From Vibrio astriarenae (GTDB lineage: Bacteria; Pseudomonadota; Gammaproteobacteria; Enterobacterales; Vibrionaceae): 64,000 nt of DNA. Position numbers and translations under genes: made by a program. Shown piece by piece: positions 21,082 to 32,435 of the stretch. The DNA lies in the NCBI RefSeq assembly GCF_010587385.1, contig NZ_CP047475.1, forward strand, positions 620,001 to 684,000, given 5' to 3'. How positions within the stretch are numbered: the first letter of the stretch is position 1; each line of letters starts with the position of its first letter. Below the pieces are notes generated by a model that searched no databases, had not been told where the DNA came from, and worked only from the letters and a program-made list of their open reading frames with translations.

Positions 21082-22935
21082 ATGGCATTACTTCAAATAG
21101 CAGAGCCAGGCCAGAGCTCGGCGCCGCATGAACATAAGTTAGCGGCAGGTATTGATCTCGGTACCACAAACTCATTGGTAGCTTCTGTCCGCAGCGGTAG
21201 CGCGATAACCCTAAAGGACTCTGAAGGCAGAAGTATTCTTCCTTCTATCGTTAATTATTCTGGTGAAACACCAGATATCGGTTACTTGGCAAAAAGCCAA
21301 GCAGAGACCGACCCGTCAAACACCATCATTTCGGTTAAGCGCCTGATTGGTCGCTCGTTGGCAGATATCAATCAGCGTTACCCTTCTTTGCCTTACCAGT
21401 TTAAAGCCAGTGACAATGGCTTGCCAGTACTGATGACGGCAGCGGGTGATAAGAACCCAATTGAAGTATCTGCAGATATTCTAAAGGCCCTTGGTCAACG
21501 GGCAGAAGAAACCCTAGGTGGTGAATTAGCTGGCGTCGTGATTACGGTACCTGCTTATTTTGATGATGCTCAGAGAGCAGGCACGAAAGACGCTGCGAAA
21601 CTTGCTGGTCTGCATGTGCTGCGCCTTTTGAATGAGCCAACGGCGGCAGCGATTGCTTATGGCCTCGATTCTGGTCAAGAGGGCACGATTGCTGTTTATG
21701 ACCTTGGTGGCGGTACTTTCGATATCTCAATTTTGCGCCTATCAAAGGGGGTGTTTGAGGTGTTGGCTACCGGTGGTGATTCTGCATTAGGTGGTGACGA
21801 TTTTGACCATTTGCTAGCCGAGTACCTTATTGAACAGTCTGGCATTGCGACACCGCTGACTCCTGAACAAAACCGCGTTGTCCTAAACGTTGCGACTACA
21901 ACAAAGATTGCATTTTCACAGCAAGAGGTTGTAGATGTCGAGCTACTAGGCTGGCATGGGCAAGTTTCCAGAGAGGAGTTTGAGTCTCTAATTCGCCCTC
22001 TCGTTAAGAAAACACTGATGTCATGTCGTCGTGCGTTGAAAGATGCTGATGTAGAGGTCGATGACGTACTAGAAGTTGTCATGGTCGGCGGCTCTACCCG
22101 CACAGGTCTCGTGCGTGAAATGGTGGGTGACTTCTTTGAAAAAACACCTCTTACGAGTATCAACCCAGATGAAGTGGTTGCGATTGGGGCTGGTATTCAA
22201 GCCGATATTCTGGCGGGTAACAAACCTGATTCAGAGATGTTACTTTTGGACGTTATCCCGCTCTCTCTGGGCATTGAAACCATGGGTGGGTTGGTTGAAA
22301 AAATCGTGCCGCGTAATACGACCATCCCTGTGGCGAGAGCTCAGGAGTTCACAACCTTTAAAGATGGCCAAACTGCGATGTCTGTGCATGTTGTGCAGGG
22401 TGAGAGAGAGATGGTCGATGACTGTCGTTCTCTGGCACGTTTCTCATTGAAAGGTATTCCTCCAATGGCTGCGGGTGCAGCACATATTCGTGTGACTTAC
22501 CAAATCGACGCCGATGGGCTTTTGTCTGTAACCGCAATGGAGAAGAGCACCGGCGTTCAATCTGAAATTCAGGTTAAGCCATCCTATGGACTCAGTGACA
22601 ACGAAGTAGCAAACATGCTGCGAGACTCGATGACGCATGCAAAACAAGATATGGATGCTCGCGCCCTTGCAGAGCAACGTGTCGAAGCTGACCGTGTTAT
22701 CGAGGGTTTGGTTGCTGCGCTGCAGGCTGATGGTGACGAGCTATTGTCTGAACAAGAGCAACAAAGCCTCCTAAAAGTGATTGAACAACTAATTGACCTG
22801 CGCAACGGCGACAATACAGATGCGATTGAGCAGGGAATTAAAGATACAGACAAAGCGAGCCAAGAATTCGCTTCGCGTCGAATGGACAAGTCGATTCGAG
22901 CTGCCCTTTCCGGTCAGTCAGTTGACGATATTTAA
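21082..22935 (+). CDS. hscA: Hsp70-class chaperone HscA
   Basis: 617-residue specialised DnaK homologue. ATPase domain signatures [26 protein letters not shown] and [17 protein letters not shown], then a substrate-binding domain for the IscU LPPVK motif. ATP hydrolysis stimulated by HscB drives cluster release from IscU. 16 bp after hscB, 12 bp before fdx. Confidence 0.97.
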   Translation: MALLQIAEPGQSSAPHEHKLAAGIDLGTTNSLVASVRSGSAITLKDSEGRSILPSIVNYSGETPDIGYLAKSQAETDPSNTIISVKRLIGRSLADINQRYPSLPYQFKASDNGLPVLMTAAGDKNPIEVSADILKALGQRAEETLGGELAGVVITVPAYFDDAQRAGTKDAAKLAGLHVLRLLNEPTAAAIAYGLDSGQEGTIAVYDLGGGTFDISILRLSKGVFEVLATGGDSALGGDDFDHLLAEYLIEQSGIATPLTPEQNRVVLNVATTTKIAFSQQEVVDVELLGWHGQVSREEFESLIRPLVKKTLMSCRRALKDADVEVDDVLEVVMVGGSTRTGLVREMVGDFFEKTPLTSINPDEVVAIGAGIQADILAGNKPDSEMLLLDVIPLSLGIETMGGLVEKIVPRNTTIPVARAQEFTTFKDGQTAMSVHVVQGEREMVDDCRSLARFSLKGIPPMAAGAAHIRVTYQIDADGLLSVTAMEKSTGVQSEIQVKPSYGLSDNEVANMLRDSMTHAKQDMDARALAEQRVEADRVIEGLVAALQADGDELLSEQEQQSLLKVIEQLIDLRNGDNTDAIEQGIKDTDKASQEFASRRMDKSIRAALSGQSVDDI

Positions 22936-22947
22936 GAGACAAACATT

Positions 22948-23286
22948 ATGCCTAAGATTATTGTTTTACCACACGAAGATCTGTGCCCTGAAGGCGCTGT
23001 TTTAGAAGCGAGTACAGGTGAGACGGTTCTGGATGTTGCACTAAAAAATGGTATCGGTATCGAACACGCCTGTGAAAAGTCTTGCGCCTGTACAACGTGT
23101 CACGTCATTGTTCGTGAAGGTTTCGACTCCCTAGAAGAGAGTGAAGAGCTTGAAGATGACATGTTAGACAAAGCTTGGGGGCTGGAGCCAGAATCTCGTC
23201 TGGGTTGCCAAGCGAAAATAGCGGATGAAGACTTAGTGGTAGAGATCCCTAAATACACGCTTAACCATGCATCAGAAGATCATTAA
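22948..23286 (+). CDS. fdx: [2Fe-2S] ferredoxin of the isc system
   Basis: 112-residue adrenodoxin-type ferredoxin supplying electrons for cluster assembly. Cluster ligands in CEKSCACTTCH plus a later Cys in LGCQAK. Same position as in E. coli. Confidence 0.97.
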   Translation: MPKIIVLPHEDLCPEGAVLEASTGETVLDVALKNGIGIEHACEKSCACTTCHVIVREGFDSLEESEELEDDMLDKAWGLEPESRLGCQAKIADEDLVVEIPKYTLNHASEDH

Positions 23287-23333
23287 TTAAAGCGAACAGT
23301 TCACCAGTGAATCAATGAGTGAAGGAAGATGAT

Positions 23334-23528
23334 ATGAAATGGACAGATTCTCGCGATATTGCAATAGAGCTTTGCGATCAGTTTCCAGATACGGACCCCA
23401 AAACAGTCAGGTTTACCGATCTGCGCCAGTGGATTATGGAACTTGAGGAGTTTGAGGATGATCCGAATCACTGCAATGAAAAAATCCTCGAAGCGGTCAT
23501 TCTGTGCTGGATGGACGAATACGATTAG
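23334..23528 (+). CDS. iscX: IscX (YfhJ) accessory protein
   Basis: 64-residue acidic protein ([17 protein letters not shown]... WMDEYD) that binds IscS and modulates its activity, possibly as an iron adaptor. Start at ATG 23334 preceded by GAAGGAAG; a GTG five codons upstream opens a longer frame but overlaps the Shine-Dalgarno. Last gene of the isc operon, followed by a terminator. Confidence 0.95.
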   Translation: MKWTDSRDIAIELCDQFPDTDPKTVRFTDLRQWIMELEEFEDDPNHCNEKILEAVILCWMDEYD

Positions 23529-23546
23529 AAATAGAGCGTTAAACCG

Positions 23547-23577
23547 CAAAAGCGAGCCTTAGGGCTCGCTTTTTTTA
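23547..23577 (+). terminator. isc operon terminator
   Basis: AAAAGCGAGCC-TTA-GGGCTCGC followed by a long T-run. Confidence 0.88.
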
Positions 23578-23667
23578 TCTAATTGACACTTAAGCCGTAC
23601 ATAATGCTAACATCCCAAGACAAAACAAAGATAGCAGCTCTCTGAGGCTGCAAGACAAGGAGAGACT

Positions 23668-24963
23668 ATGTCTAACCAGATGTTAGTGCATTTAAGCCAA
23701 TCGCCAGCTGCGGAGCAGTGGGGCGATAAAGCGATCATTTCATTCAATGAAAATGGAACCATCATCCATCAGGATCAAAATCACGATCTCGGCGTTATTC
23801 AACGTGCCGCACGCAAGCTCGACAGCCAAGGCATCCGCTCAGTATCACTGCAAGGTGAAGGTTGGGACTTAGAGTCAGTTTGGGCATTTCATCAAGGTTA
23901 CTCTAACCCTAAGAAAACCAACGCACTTGAATGGCAACCGCTGGGCGATGATGAACAACATGAATTGGAAGCTCGAATCAATGCTGCGGCGTTTGTTCGC
24001 GACATCATCAATAAGCCTGCTGAGGAAGTCGCACCGCGCCAATTAGCAACGATGGCGGCAGAGTACATCAAGTCGGTTGCACCGAAAGGTACGGTGACTG
24101 CCAAGATTGTTAAAGATAAAGACCTATTGGTTGAAGGTTGGCAGGGTATTTACGCGGTAGGTCGTGGCTCTGAGCGCACTTCTGCGATGCTGCAGCTCGA
24201 TTTCAACCCAACAGGTGACGAGAATGCGCCTGTATTTGCGTGTCTTGTAGGTAAAGGTATTACCTTTGATTCAGGTGGTTACAGCATTAAGCCATCTAAC
24301 TTTATGACGGCGATGAAGGCCGACATGGGTGGGGCAGGTACGATTACAGGCGGCCTTGGTCTTGCGATTCAGCGCGGGTTAAACAAGCGCGTGAAGCTGA
24401 TACTATGTTGTGCAGAGAATATGATTTCTGGTCGAGCGCTTAAGCTAGGTGACATCATTACCTATAAAAACGGTAAAACAGTCGAGATCATGAATACGGA
24501 TGCGGAAGGGCGTCTAGTACTGGCTGATGGCCTTCTTTATGCTAGCGAGCAAAACCCAGAGCTTATCATCGACTGCGCGACACTCACTGGCGCCGCTAAG
24601 AATGCATTGGGGAATGACTATCACGCATTAATGAGCTTTGATGATGAGCTTTCACATCAAGCGCTAACCGCTGCGCGTGAAGAGAAAGAGGGGCTTTGGC
24701 CACTGCCATTAGCAGATTTCCATCGTGGTATGCTGCCTTCTAATTTTGCTGACCTATCCAATATCAGCAGCGGCGATTACGTACCGGGAGCGAGTACAGC
24801 AGCGGCATTCTTGTCGTATTTTGTCGAAGATTACAAAAATGGTTGGTTGCATTTTGATTGCGCAGCAACTTACCGTAAGTCAGCAACAGATAAATGGTCT
24901 GCCGGCGCGACGGGTGTAGGTGTACGCACGCTTGCACGCGTATTGACTGACGCAGCAAAATAA
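23668..24963 (+). CDS. pepB: Peptidase B (leucyl aminopeptidase family M17)
   Basis: 431-residue metallo-aminopeptidase. The M17 signature [17 protein letters not shown] (about residue 275) and metal-binding [16 protein letters not shown] are present. Shorter than PepA and located between iscX and ndk, as pepB is in E. coli (after iscX). Removes N-terminal residues from peptides in the cytoplasm. Confidence 0.93.
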   Translation: MSNQMLVHLSQSPAAEQWGDKAIISFNENGTIIHQDQNHDLGVIQRAARKLDSQGIRSVSLQGEGWDLESVWAFHQGYSNPKKTNALEWQPLGDDEQHELEARINAAAFVRDIINKPAEEVAPRQLATMAAEYIKSVAPKGTVTAKIVKDKDLLVEGWQGIYAVGRGSERTSAMLQLDFNPTGDENAPVFACLVGKGITFDSGGYSIKPSNFMTAMKADMGGAGTITGGLGLAIQRGLNKRVKLILCCAENMISGRALKLGDIITYKNGKTVEIMNTDAEGRLVLADGLLYASEQNPELIIDCATLTGAAKNALGNDYHALMSFDDELSHQALTAAREEKEGLWPLPLADFHRGMLPSNFADLSNISSGDYVPGASTAAAFLSYFVEDYKNGWLHFDCAATYRKSATDKWSAGATGVGVRTLARVLTDAAK

Positions 24964-24994
24964 CAGAGAAAGAGAACAATTAAAGGGAAAATAT

Positions 24995-25423
24995 ATGGCT
25001 TTAGAGAGAACATTTTCTATCGTTAAACCTGATGCAGTAAGGCGTGATTTGATTGGTGAAATCTACAACCGTATTGAAAAAGCGGGCTTAAGAATCGTTG
25101 CGGCAAAGATGCTACACCTTAATGAAGAACAAGCCAGTGGCTTCTATGCAGAGCATGAAGGCAAGCCATTCTTCGATGACCTGAAAGCCTTTATGACCTC
25201 TGGGCCAATTATGGTGCAAGTGCTTGAAGGTGAAAATGCGATCTGCCGTTATCGTGAACTGATGGGTAAGACTAACCCAGAAGAAGCAGCCTGTGGCACC
25301 ATTCGTTCTGACTATGCGTTGAGTATGCGTCATAACTCGGTACATGGTTCTGATAGCCCAGAGTCCGCTGCGCGAGAAATAGAGTTCTTTTTCCCAAGTG
25401 CCGAAATCCACCCTCGCACTTAA
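24995..25423 (+). CDS. ndk: Nucleoside diphosphate kinase
   Basis: 142 residues. [10 protein letters not shown] at the N-terminus and catalytic His117 in NSVHGSDS. Transfers the gamma phosphate between nucleoside tri- and diphosphates through a phosphohistidine. 31 bp after pepB; followed by a strong terminator. Confidence 0.97.
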   Translation: MALERTFSIVKPDAVRRDLIGEIYNRIEKAGLRIVAAKMLHLNEEQASGFYAEHEGKPFFDDLKAFMTSGPIMVQVLEGENAICRYRELMGKTNPEEAACGTIRSDYALSMRHNSVHGSDSPESAAREIEFFFPSAEIHPRT

Positions 25424-25440
25424 TGGAATCTCGTTATCAG

Positions 25441-25468
25441 CCCCAAGCCTCGGCTTGGGGTTGTTTTT
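25441..25468 (+). terminator. ndk terminator
   Basis: CCCCAAGCC-TC-GGCTTGGGG followed by TTGTTTTTAT. Confidence 0.85.
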
Positions 25469-25595
25469 ATCTTCATCTCTTCAATCACTACCAATCAATA
25501 GCTTAGGTATCTCACATTGCACAACACTTGTTGTGGTCGCGTAAAGGCTGTACAATTCGCGCCCTTATTTCGTGTTCTGTCATTTGAGAGGCCAT

Positions 25596-26720
25596 ATGAC
25601 CACAGAAAAAATCAATCTACTCGATTTTGATCGCAAGGCAATGCGAGCATTCTTCGCGGATGAACTAGGCGAGAAAGCATTTCGTGCTGACCAAGTGATG
25701 AAGTGGATCTACCATTTTGGTATCGATGATTTCGATAAAATGACGAACATCAACAAGAAACTGCGTGAGAAGCTGCATCAAAAGTGTGAGGTAGTTGCAC
25801 CGGTTGTTTCTGATGCTCAGCACTCATCGGATGGCACGATTAAGTGGGCGATGCGTGTTGGCGGGCAAGATGTTGAAACGGTTTATATCCCGGAAGACGA
25901 CAGAGCGACACTTTGTGTCTCTTCTCAGGTAGGTTGTGCGCTGGAATGTAAGTTCTGTTCAACAGCGCAGCAAGGATTCAACCGTAACTTGAAAGTCTCT
26001 GAAATTATCGGTCAGGTGTGGCGTGCTGCACGTGAAGTCGGTTTAGAGAAGGAAACGGGTCGTCGCCCGATTACCAATGTGGTCATGATGGGCATGGGTG
26101 AACCATTGCTTAACATGAAGAATTTGATTCCATCTCTGGAAATCATGTTAGATGATCTTGGCTTTGGTTTGTCTAAGCGCCGCGTCACGGTCTCAACCTC
26201 GGGGGTGGTATCAGGCCTTGATCAAATGGCGGGACAAATTGATGTGGCATTGGCTATCTCATTACACGCGCCAAATGATGAGCTACGCAGTTCTATCATG
26301 CCGATTAATGATCGCTGGGACATTCAAGACTTCCTGGCTTCTGTGCGTCGCTACATCGCAACTTCAAACGCTAACCGCGGCAAAGTAACCATTGAGTACG
26401 TGTTGCTTGACCATGTCAACGATGACATGGACCACGCACGAGAGCTAGCGGAGCTGTTAAAAGATACGCCGTGTAAAATTAACTTGATTCCGTTTAACCC
26501 ATACCCGGGCTCTCCATACAAGAAACCGAGTAATTCGCGAATTGACCGTTTCCAAAAGACACTTATGCAGTACGATCACACAGTGACAGTGCGTAAAACT
26601 CGCGGTGACGATATTGATGCGGCCTGTGGTCAGCTCGTGGGTGACGTGATTGACCGAACTAAGCGCACTCAAGTGAATCGTGTAGCAAAAGGCGAGACGA
26701 TAGACGTAAAAAGTGTCTAA
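25596..26720 (+). CDS. rlmN: Dual-specificity 23S/tRNA m2A methyltransferase RlmN
   Basis: 374-residue radical-SAM enzyme that methylates C2 of A2503 in 23S rRNA and A37 of some tRNAs. Cluster ligands Cys114, Cys118 and Cys121 in CALECKFC; the C-terminal methyl-carrying Cys is in DAACGQLVG. Start at ATG 25596 after TTGAGAGG; an 8-codon longer frame lacks a ribosome binding site. A client of the isc system nearby. Confidence 0.96.
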   Translation: MTTEKINLLDFDRKAMRAFFADELGEKAFRADQVMKWIYHFGIDDFDKMTNINKKLREKLHQKCEVVAPVVSDAQHSSDGTIKWAMRVGGQDVETVYIPEDDRATLCVSSQVGCALECKFCSTAQQGFNRNLKVSEIIGQVWRAAREVGLEKETGRRPITNVVMMGMGEPLLNMKNLIPSLEIMLDDLGFGLSKRRVTVSTSGVVSGLDQMAGQIDVALAISLHAPNDELRSSIMPINDRWDIQDFLASVRRYIATSNANRGKVTIEYVLLDHVNDDMDHARELAELLKDTPCKINLIPFNPYPGSPYKKPSNSRIDRFQKTLMQYDHTVTVRKTRGDDIDAACGQLVGDVIDRTKRTQVNRVAKGETIDVKSV

Positions 26721-26738
26721 TTGTTAACCTATATATCT

Positions 26739-26768
26739 GAAAAACCAGGTCAAAAGACCTGGTTTTTC
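26739..26768 (+). terminator. rlmN terminator
   Basis: AAAAACCAGGTC-AAAA-GACCTGGTTTTT: 12-bp symmetric stem, probably bidirectional. Confidence 0.88.
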
Positions 26769-27026
26769 ACGTTTTTATGGCTAGAAAATGTCAGTTTTCT
26801 GAAAAAATATTGATGAGTAGTCAATTTCTGCCGCTTGCTCATGTTGTTTCATGACTAATATCTATTAGAATGAATTAGATAAACATAGTTTTTTCAACCG
26901 CTGTCTCGTCTAATGGCTATTTTGTAACTTAACGCGGTTATTATAACTCAAGCACATTCTCTATTCGGTTCACGAAAAATAAGAACGATAACTCCACCGA
27001 GTAGACTAACTTAAATAAGATTCTCG
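26769..27026. other. rlmN–rodZ intergenic region
   Basis: With the terminator this gap is about 306 bp. AT-rich; one small hairpin (AGAAAA-TGTCAG-TTTTCT near 26783). pilF/pilW, which sits here in many relatives, is absent. The rodZ promoter must lie here but I cannot place it confidently. Confidence 0.5.
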
Positions 27027-27965
27027 ATGACAAATGAAGAAACGAGTGCAGTAGACACTCCACAGATACAAGCAGGTACATTGCTTCAAGCAAAACGACA
27101 AGAGCTTGGCTGGTCACAACAGCAAGTAGCGGAGCGTCTTTGCCTCAAGGTATCAGTGATAAAAAACATAGAGAATAACGATTTCTCTCAACAACAAGTG
27201 GCAACGTTTACTCGTGGATATATTCGTAACTATGCCAAATTGATGGGTATTCCTGAAAGTGAAATTTTAGGCGCGCTCGATGGGCATGACTCTACTCAAT
27301 ACAAAGAGCAAGAGATGCACAGCTTTTCCAAGAAAACCAACAAAGAGAAGCATGATAGCCGCATCATGTTGATCACTTGGGGTATTCTTATCGCTATTGT
27401 TGGGATCTCTGTACTCTGGTGGTTCAATGAGCGTGATAATAGTGAACTAGAAATGGTTCAAGAGACAACGCCAACTTCAGAGGTGGTAGAGATTGCTGAA
27501 ACACTGCCGACTATTGAGGAAGTGGTGACTATCGATAGCCAAGAAGCCGTGGTAGAAGCAACATCGAATAACGAAACAGCGGCGCTGGATGCAGGTGTTG
27601 AAGAGTCAACGGCGTTAGACAACGAAACGGTATCAGAAACACCTGCCGTTGTTGATGAGTTACTTGACGAAGCCGTTAATGCTTCTGAAGACGATACTCA
27701 AGAAGTGGTTATTTCAGAGCCACAAGCTTTACCACGCCTGCGTATTACTCTTGATGGCGACTGTTGGTTGCAGGTAAAAGATGCGACAGGTAAGACTCTA
27801 GCTATTGGTACTAAAACGGCTGGTGAGGTCCTCGATTTCGATCAAGAAGGCAGTTACAGTCTCATTTTAGGAGCGCCTCAGAATGTTTCTATCACTTTTG
27901 CGAGTGAACCAGTCGACCTTTCTGGGTATACTGCAGGTAAAGTAGCTAGAATCACCTTACCATAG
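27027..27965 (+). CDS. rodZ: Cytoskeletal protein RodZ
   Basis: 312 residues. An N-terminal helix-turn-helix domain (about 15-85; [22 protein letters not shown]) binds MreB. One transmembrane segment lies at about 113-133 ([21 protein letters not shown]), followed by a long acidic Thr/Glu-rich periplasmic linker and a C-terminal DUF4115 beta domain. It links MreB to the wall elongation machinery and keeps rod or curved shape. Eight bases before ispG. Confidence 0.94.
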   Translation: MTNEETSAVDTPQIQAGTLLQAKRQELGWSQQQVAERLCLKVSVIKNIENNDFSQQQVATFTRGYIRNYAKLMGIPESEILGALDGHDSTQYKEQEMHSFSKKTNKEKHDSRIMLITWGILIAIVGISVLWWFNERDNSELEMVQETTPTSEVVEIAETLPTIEEVVTIDSQEAVVEATSNNETAALDAGVEESTALDNETVSETPAVVDELLDEAVNASEDDTQEVVISEPQALPRLRITLDGDCWLQVKDATGKTLAIGTKTAGEVLDFDQEGSYSLILGAPQNVSITFASEPVDLSGYTAGKVARITLP

Positions 27966-27973
27966 TAAACATT

Positions 27974-29098
27974 ATGCAATACGAATCTCCGATCAAACGT
28001 CGCCCATCTACGCGTATTTATGTGGGCGATGTGCCTATTGGTGATGGTGCGCCAATCGCCGTTCAATCAATGACCAACACACGTACAACGGATGTTGATG
28101 CCACTGTGGCTCAAATCCGTGCGCTCGAGAATGTCGGAGCAGACATTGTGCGTGTTTCTGTTCCTACCATGGATGCTGCGGAAGCGTTCAAGCTGATCAA
28201 TCAGCAAGTCAATGTGCCTCTGGTGGCAGATATTCACTTCGATTACCGTATCGCCCTCAAAGTGGCGGAGTATGGCGTTGACTGTTTGCGTATCAACCCA
28301 GGAAACATCGGTAAAGAAGATCGTATCCGCTCGGTGGTTGATTGTGCTCGTGATAAGAATATCCCAATCCGTATTGGTGTTAACGGTGGCTCTTTAGAGA
28401 AAGATATCCAAATGAAATACGGCGAGCCGACACCAGAAGCTTTGGTTGAATCGGCGATGCGTCACGTGGATATTCTTGATAGATTGAACTTCGATCAGTT
28501 CAAGGTCAGTGTTAAGGCTTCAGACGTATTCCTTGCTGTCGATTCATACCGTTTACTGGCACAGAAGATTGATCAGCCTCTTCACCTTGGTATTACTGAA
28601 GCAGGTGGCGCACGAGCGGGAGCGGTTAAGTCTTCTGTTGGTTTAGGTATGCTGCTGGCTGAGGGTATTGGTGATACACTACGTATCTCTTTGGCGGCCG
28701 ATCCTGTTGAAGAGATCAAAGTCGGTTTCGACATTTTAAAATCGCTACGTATCCGCTCACGCGGTATTAACTTCATCGCTTGCCCTAGTTGCTCACGTCA
28801 AGAGTTTGATGTCATCGGTACGGTCAATGCGTTGGAGCAGCGTTTGGAAGATATTATTACCCCAATGGATGTCTCTATCATCGGTTGTGTGGTGAATGGT
28901 CCTGGTGAAGCTGAGGTTTCACACTTGGGCCTTGCTGGAAGCAATAAGAAAAGCGCCTTCTATGAAGATGGTAAGCGCCAAAAAGAACGCTTTGACAATG
29001 ATGACTTAGTGAATCAACTTGAAGCGAAGATCCGTGCGAAAGCGGCAACACTCGATAGCGACAATCGCATCGACGTAAAACACATCGAATCAAATTAA
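27974..29098 (+). CDS. ispG: 4-hydroxy-3-methylbut-2-enyl diphosphate synthase
   Basis: 374 residues; MEP isoprenoid pathway enzyme converting methylerythritol cyclodiphosphate to HMBPP with a [4Fe-4S] cluster. TIM-barrel N-domain, then cluster ligands in CPSCSR and CVVNGPGEA. Another Fe-S client. In one operon with rodZ and hisS. Confidence 0.97.
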   Translation: MQYESPIKRRPSTRIYVGDVPIGDGAPIAVQSMTNTRTTDVDATVAQIRALENVGADIVRVSVPTMDAAEAFKLINQQVNVPLVADIHFDYRIALKVAEYGVDCLRINPGNIGKEDRIRSVVDCARDKNIPIRIGVNGGSLEKDIQMKYGEPTPEALVESAMRHVDILDRLNFDQFKVSVKASDVFLAVDSYRLLAQKIDQPLHLGITEAGGARAGAVKSSVGLGMLLAEGIGDTLRISLAADPVEEIKVGFDILKSLRIRSRGINFIACPSCSRQEFDVIGTVNALEQRLEDIITPMDVSIIGCVVNGPGEAEVSHLGLAGSNKKSAFYEDGKRQKERFDNDDLVNQLEAKIRAKAATLDSDNRIDVKHIESN

Positions 29099-29123
29099 TC
29101 TCAACGACATTACGGTAAGTATT

Positions 29124-30392
29124 GTGGCAAAAACAATTCAAGCAATCCGAGGCATGAACGACTGCCTCCCAACGCAATCTCCACTATGGCAAAAAGTGGA
29201 AGGTACAGTTAAAAACGTAATCAGTGCATACGGCTACAATGAAGTTCGTATGCCAATCGTTGAGATGACACATCTATTCAGTCGTGCTATCGGTGAAGTT
29301 ACCGACGTGGTTGAAAAAGAGATGTATACCTTTGAAGACCGCAACGGTGACAGCCTGACTCTTCGTCCAGAGGGTACGGCAGGTTGTGTGCGTTCGGGGA
29401 TCGAGAATGGTCTTCTGTACAATCAAGAGCAACGTCTATGGTACATGGGGCCAATGTTCCGTCATGAGCGCCCACAAAAAGGTCGCTACCGTCAATTCCA
29501 CCAATGTGGTGTGGAGGTGTTTGGCCTAAACGGCCCTGATGTTGACGCTGAACTGATTATGATGACTGCACGCTTGTGGCGTGAGCTAGGTATTGAGAAA
29601 CATGTTCGCCTAGAGCTGAACTCTATTGGCTCAACAGAAGACCGTGCTAACTATCGTACTGCATTGATTGCTTTCCTAGAGCAACATGAAGACGTTCTTG
29701 ATGACGACTGCAAACGTCGTATGCATACAAATCCACTGCGTGTTCTTGATACAAAGAATCCAGAAGTACAGGCGATTTTAGGAGACGCTCCACGTCTGTC
29801 TGACTACTTGAGTGAAGAGTCGACACAACATTTTGCAGGTCTGTGTGAACTTCTTGACGCGGCAGGCATCGAATATACGGTGAATGAACGCTTAGTTCGT
29901 GGTTTAGATTACTACAACCGAACGGTATTTGAGTGGATCACCGAAAGCCTGGGTGCACAAGGCACCGTTTGTGGTGGTGGCCGCTACGATGGCTTGGTTG
30001 AGCAGCTAGGCGGTAAACCAACACCAGCCGTTGGTTTTGCTATGGGTCTTGAGCGACTCGTACTCATGATGGAAACGCTTGAGCTGACGAATGTACGTCG
30101 CAGCGTTGACGTTTATATGGTGACTGCGGGTGAAGGCACTATGATGGCAGGCATGAAGCTGGCAGAGCTGCTTCGTGAACAGGTGCCGGGTCTTCGCGTA
30201 ATGAACCATTTTGGTGGTGGTAACTTCAAGAAGCAGTTTAAGCGTGCCGACAAAGTGGGTGCAGTCGTCGCTCTTGTATTAGGCGAGAACGAAGTTGCTG
30301 ACGGTACTGTCGTACTGAAAGATCTTGTTGGTGGCGAGCAGTCCACAATTACACAACAAGAAGCTGTAGAAAAGCTGGCACAACTGGTTTAA
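29124..30392 (+). CDS. hisS: Histidyl-tRNA synthetase
   Basis: 422-residue class II aminoacyl-tRNA synthetase. GTG start at 29124 ([16 protein letters not shown], collinear with E. coli). Motif 2 [19 protein letters not shown], histidine motif [14 protein letters not shown] and motif 3 [13 protein letters not shown] are all intact. A 7-bp perfect hairpin (GGCAGTG-AGTA-CACTGCC, 30414-30431) follows before yfgM. Confidence 0.97.
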   Translation: MAKTIQAIRGMNDCLPTQSPLWQKVEGTVKNVISAYGYNEVRMPIVEMTHLFSRAIGEVTDVVEKEMYTFEDRNGDSLTLRPEGTAGCVRSGIENGLLYNQEQRLWYMGPMFRHERPQKGRYRQFHQCGVEVFGLNGPDVDAELIMMTARLWRELGIEKHVRLELNSIGSTEDRANYRTALIAFLEQHEDVLDDDCKRRMHTNPLRVLDTKNPEVQAILGDAPRLSDYLSEESTQHFAGLCELLDAAGIEYTVNERLVRGLDYYNRTVFEWITESLGAQGTVCGGGRYDGLVEQLGGKPTPAVGFAMGLERLVLMMETLELTNVRRSVDVYMVTAGEGTMMAGMKLAELLREQVPGLRVMNHFGGGNFKKQFKRADKVGAVVALVLGENEVADGTVVLKDLVGGEQSTITQQEAVEKLAQLV

Positions 30393-30461
30393 TGACCAAC
30401 AATGATTTAAGAGGGCAGTGAGTACACTGCCTTCTCGCGTAGATTTAAAGAGGATAAGAAG

Positions 30462-31076
30462 TTGGAACTCTACGATAGCGAAGAACAACAAGTAGAAGCC
30501 ATTAAGGATTGGTGGAAGGAAAACGGTAAGGCAGTCATTCTTGGCACTGTTGTTGGTATCGGTGGTTTATTGGGCTGGCGTTTCTACCAAGACACAGTCG
30601 TTGAAGCGCAAGAAGCGGCTTCTGATGCTTATACCACGGCCGTGACACAATTAGCGGCGCAAGGTGCAGATGCACAAGATACGGTGCAGAGCTTTATTAG
30701 TGCGAACAGCGATTCAGAATATGCAACGCTAGCGGCATTGCAACTGGCCAAAGTGCAAGTTGAAAGTGGTGAGCTAGATGCGGCACTTGAACAGCTTAAC
30801 TGGGCTAAATCAAACTCAAAAGATACCGCACTAACAGCTGTCGCGACATACCGTGTTGCTCGTATCTTGGTTGAGCAAGGCAACGATGAGCAAGCGTTAA
30901 CTGAGCTAGATGCGTTGACTCACAAAGACTGGGCAGGTCGCGTTGCTGAACTGCGCGGTGATATCTTGCTTCGCTCTGGTGATCAAGACGCTGCATATCA
31001 AGCTTACTCTCAAGCACAGCAATCAGCAGACAACAGCCAAACGCTTCAAATGAAGCTAGATGATCTCGCGAAATAA
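30462..31076 (+). CDS. yfgM: YfgM, SecYEG-associated TPR protein
   Basis: 204 residues starting at TTG 30462 after AGAGGA. Short cytoplasmic N-terminus, one membrane helix (about 24-42, AVILGTVVGIGGLLGWRFY), then periplasmic TPR-like repeats. In E. coli it partners with PpiD at the translocon and helps hand over exported proteins. Directly upstream of bamB as usual. Confidence 0.93.
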   Translation: MELYDSEEQQVEAIKDWWKENGKAVILGTVVGIGGLLGWRFYQDTVVEAQEAASDAYTTAVTQLAAQGADAQDTVQSFISANSDSEYATLAALQLAKVQVESGELDAALEQLNWAKSNSKDTALTAVATYRVARILVEQGNDEQALTELDALTHKDWAGRVAELRGDILLRSGDQDAAYQAYSQAQQSADNSQTLQMKLDDLAK

Positions 31077-31088
31077 GGACACTCTTTG

Positions 31089-32249
31089 ATGAAGAAACTG
31101 CTTCGCAAAGTACTGATGCCTGCGTTTGCTATCGGTATTTTGGCAGGATGTGCGGGAGAAGAAGATACCATTATCATGGCACCAGTGCCTGAGGTATCGA
31201 ATGAGTTTTCTCCTCAGCAACAGTGGACAAGTTCGATTGGCAGTGGCGTAGAGCAATACTTCTCAAAACTGACGCCTGAGTATGCTTACGGAAAAGTGTT
31301 TGCGGCCAACCGTAAAGGTCTTGTTCGCGCTATGGATCCTGAAAATGGTCGACAAATCTGGCAGACCGACTTAGAAAGTGACACGTCAGCTTTATTGTCT
31401 GGTGGTATCTTAGCGGCGTATTCGAAGCTTTTCATTGGTAGCGAAAACGGTGAAGTTATCGCCCTTGATGAAGAGACAGGTGAAGAGCTTTGGCGCACAG
31501 GGGTTGAGGGCGAAGTGCTTGCTGCTCCTATTGCAGAAAGTAACCTCATCATCGTTCACACCGCCCGTGGTATGTTAATCGCACTTGCACAGGACTCTGG
31601 TGAGCAGCGCTGGGCAATCAGTATGGATGTGCCGAATCTGACCCTGCGTGGCGATAGTCGACCTGCCTCAGTCTCAGGAGGTGTGTTCTGGGGTACCGCA
31701 AACGGCCGTCTAGCGGCTGCGATTGTTGAAAATGGTCAACTTATTTGGCAGCAACCTATCGGTATGCCGCAAGGGGCGACTGAGATTGATCGCCTAGTTG
31801 ACGTTGATGCGTCGCCGATTATTTTAGGCAGTACCCTATATATTGTTGGCTTTAACGGTAATCTAGTGAGTGTCGATTTGCGCTCAGGTCAGCCAATATG
31901 GAAACGTCCATACTCGTCGGCAAACGATATTGCGACAGATAATCGCACTATCTTCCTAGCAACAGACAAAGATCACCTCGTTGCCGTTGATGCGCGCAGT
32001 GGCACGGAGTTATGGGTTAACGATCAGCTTGAACACCGCTTACTGACTGCGCCAACGATTATCGAAAGATATCTCGTGGTTGGTGATACTGAAGGCTACT
32101 TATACTGGATCGATCGTGAAACTGGCGATTTTGTTTCTAAGCAATTGGTGCATGATAGTGGTTTTGCTGTAGGCCCGGTTGCACTTGACGATGGCTATGT
32201 CATCGTGACGCGCAATGGCGATATAAAGAAACTGACGATCAACAAATAA
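31089..32249 (+). CDS. bamB: Outer membrane assembly lipoprotein BamB
   Basis: 386-residue eight-bladed beta-propeller with PQQ-like repeats (for example GLVRAMDPENGRQIWQTDL, GEVIALDEETGEELWRTG). Lipobox LAGC with Cys21. Accessory member of the BAM complex, with BamD encoded at 4253. Start ATG 31089 with AAGGAC upstream; the preceding TTG codon is less likely. Confidence 0.96.
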   Translation: MKKLLRKVLMPAFAIGILAGCAGEEDTIIMAPVPEVSNEFSPQQQWTSSIGSGVEQYFSKLTPEYAYGKVFAANRKGLVRAMDPENGRQIWQTDLESDTSALLSGGILAAYSKLFIGSENGEVIALDEETGEELWRTGVEGEVLAAPIAESNLIIVHTARGMLIALAQDSGEQRWAISMDVPNLTLRGDSRPASVSGGVFWGTANGRLAAAIVENGQLIWQQPIGMPQGATEIDRLVDVDASPIILGSTLYIVGFNGNLVSVDLRSGQPIWKRPYSSANDIATDNRTIFLATDKDHLVAVDARSGTELWVNDQLEHRLLTAPTIIERYLVVGDTEGYLYWIDRETGDFVSKQLVHDSGFAVGPVALDDGYVIVTRNGDIKKLTINK

Positions 32250-32269
32250 ATTGTGATATTATTCACATT

Positions 32270-32306
32270 CGGCTCCTGGCTGTTCTGCAGTTAGGAGCCG
32301 TTTTAT
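32270..32306 (+). terminator. bamB terminator
   Basis: CGGCTCCT and AGGAGCCG arms around a 15-nt loop, followed by TTTTATT. Partial read-through into der is likely because the operon is conserved. Confidence 0.75.
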
Positions 32307-32351
32307 TGAAAGCGAGTAAATAAGGGACGAAAATTACTCCATCTTTTAGTG

Positions 32352-32412
32352 TTTGTGGTTATAGGTAACGCGCTGACTTATCGAAGAGCAAGTGGTTACC
32401 TATAACTACAGA
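32352..32412 (+). other. Long stem-loop in the der leader
   Basis: An 18-bp stem (32352-32369 against 32395-32412) with two G·U pairs and a 25-nt loop, ending 23 bp before the der start codon. No T-run follows, so it is not an intrinsic terminator. See findings. Confidence 0.75.
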
Positions 32413-32435
32413 GAGAACATAGTGTAGAGGTTATT

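Noticed and set aside
22076-22450. 124-codon frame inside hscA
   Set aside because: Alternative frame of hscA; Trp/Arg/Cys-rich composition typical of a shadow.
32352-32412. der leader hairpin as an intrinsic terminator
   Set aside because: No T-run follows and the loop is 25 nt; the bamB terminator is the separate hairpin at 32270.
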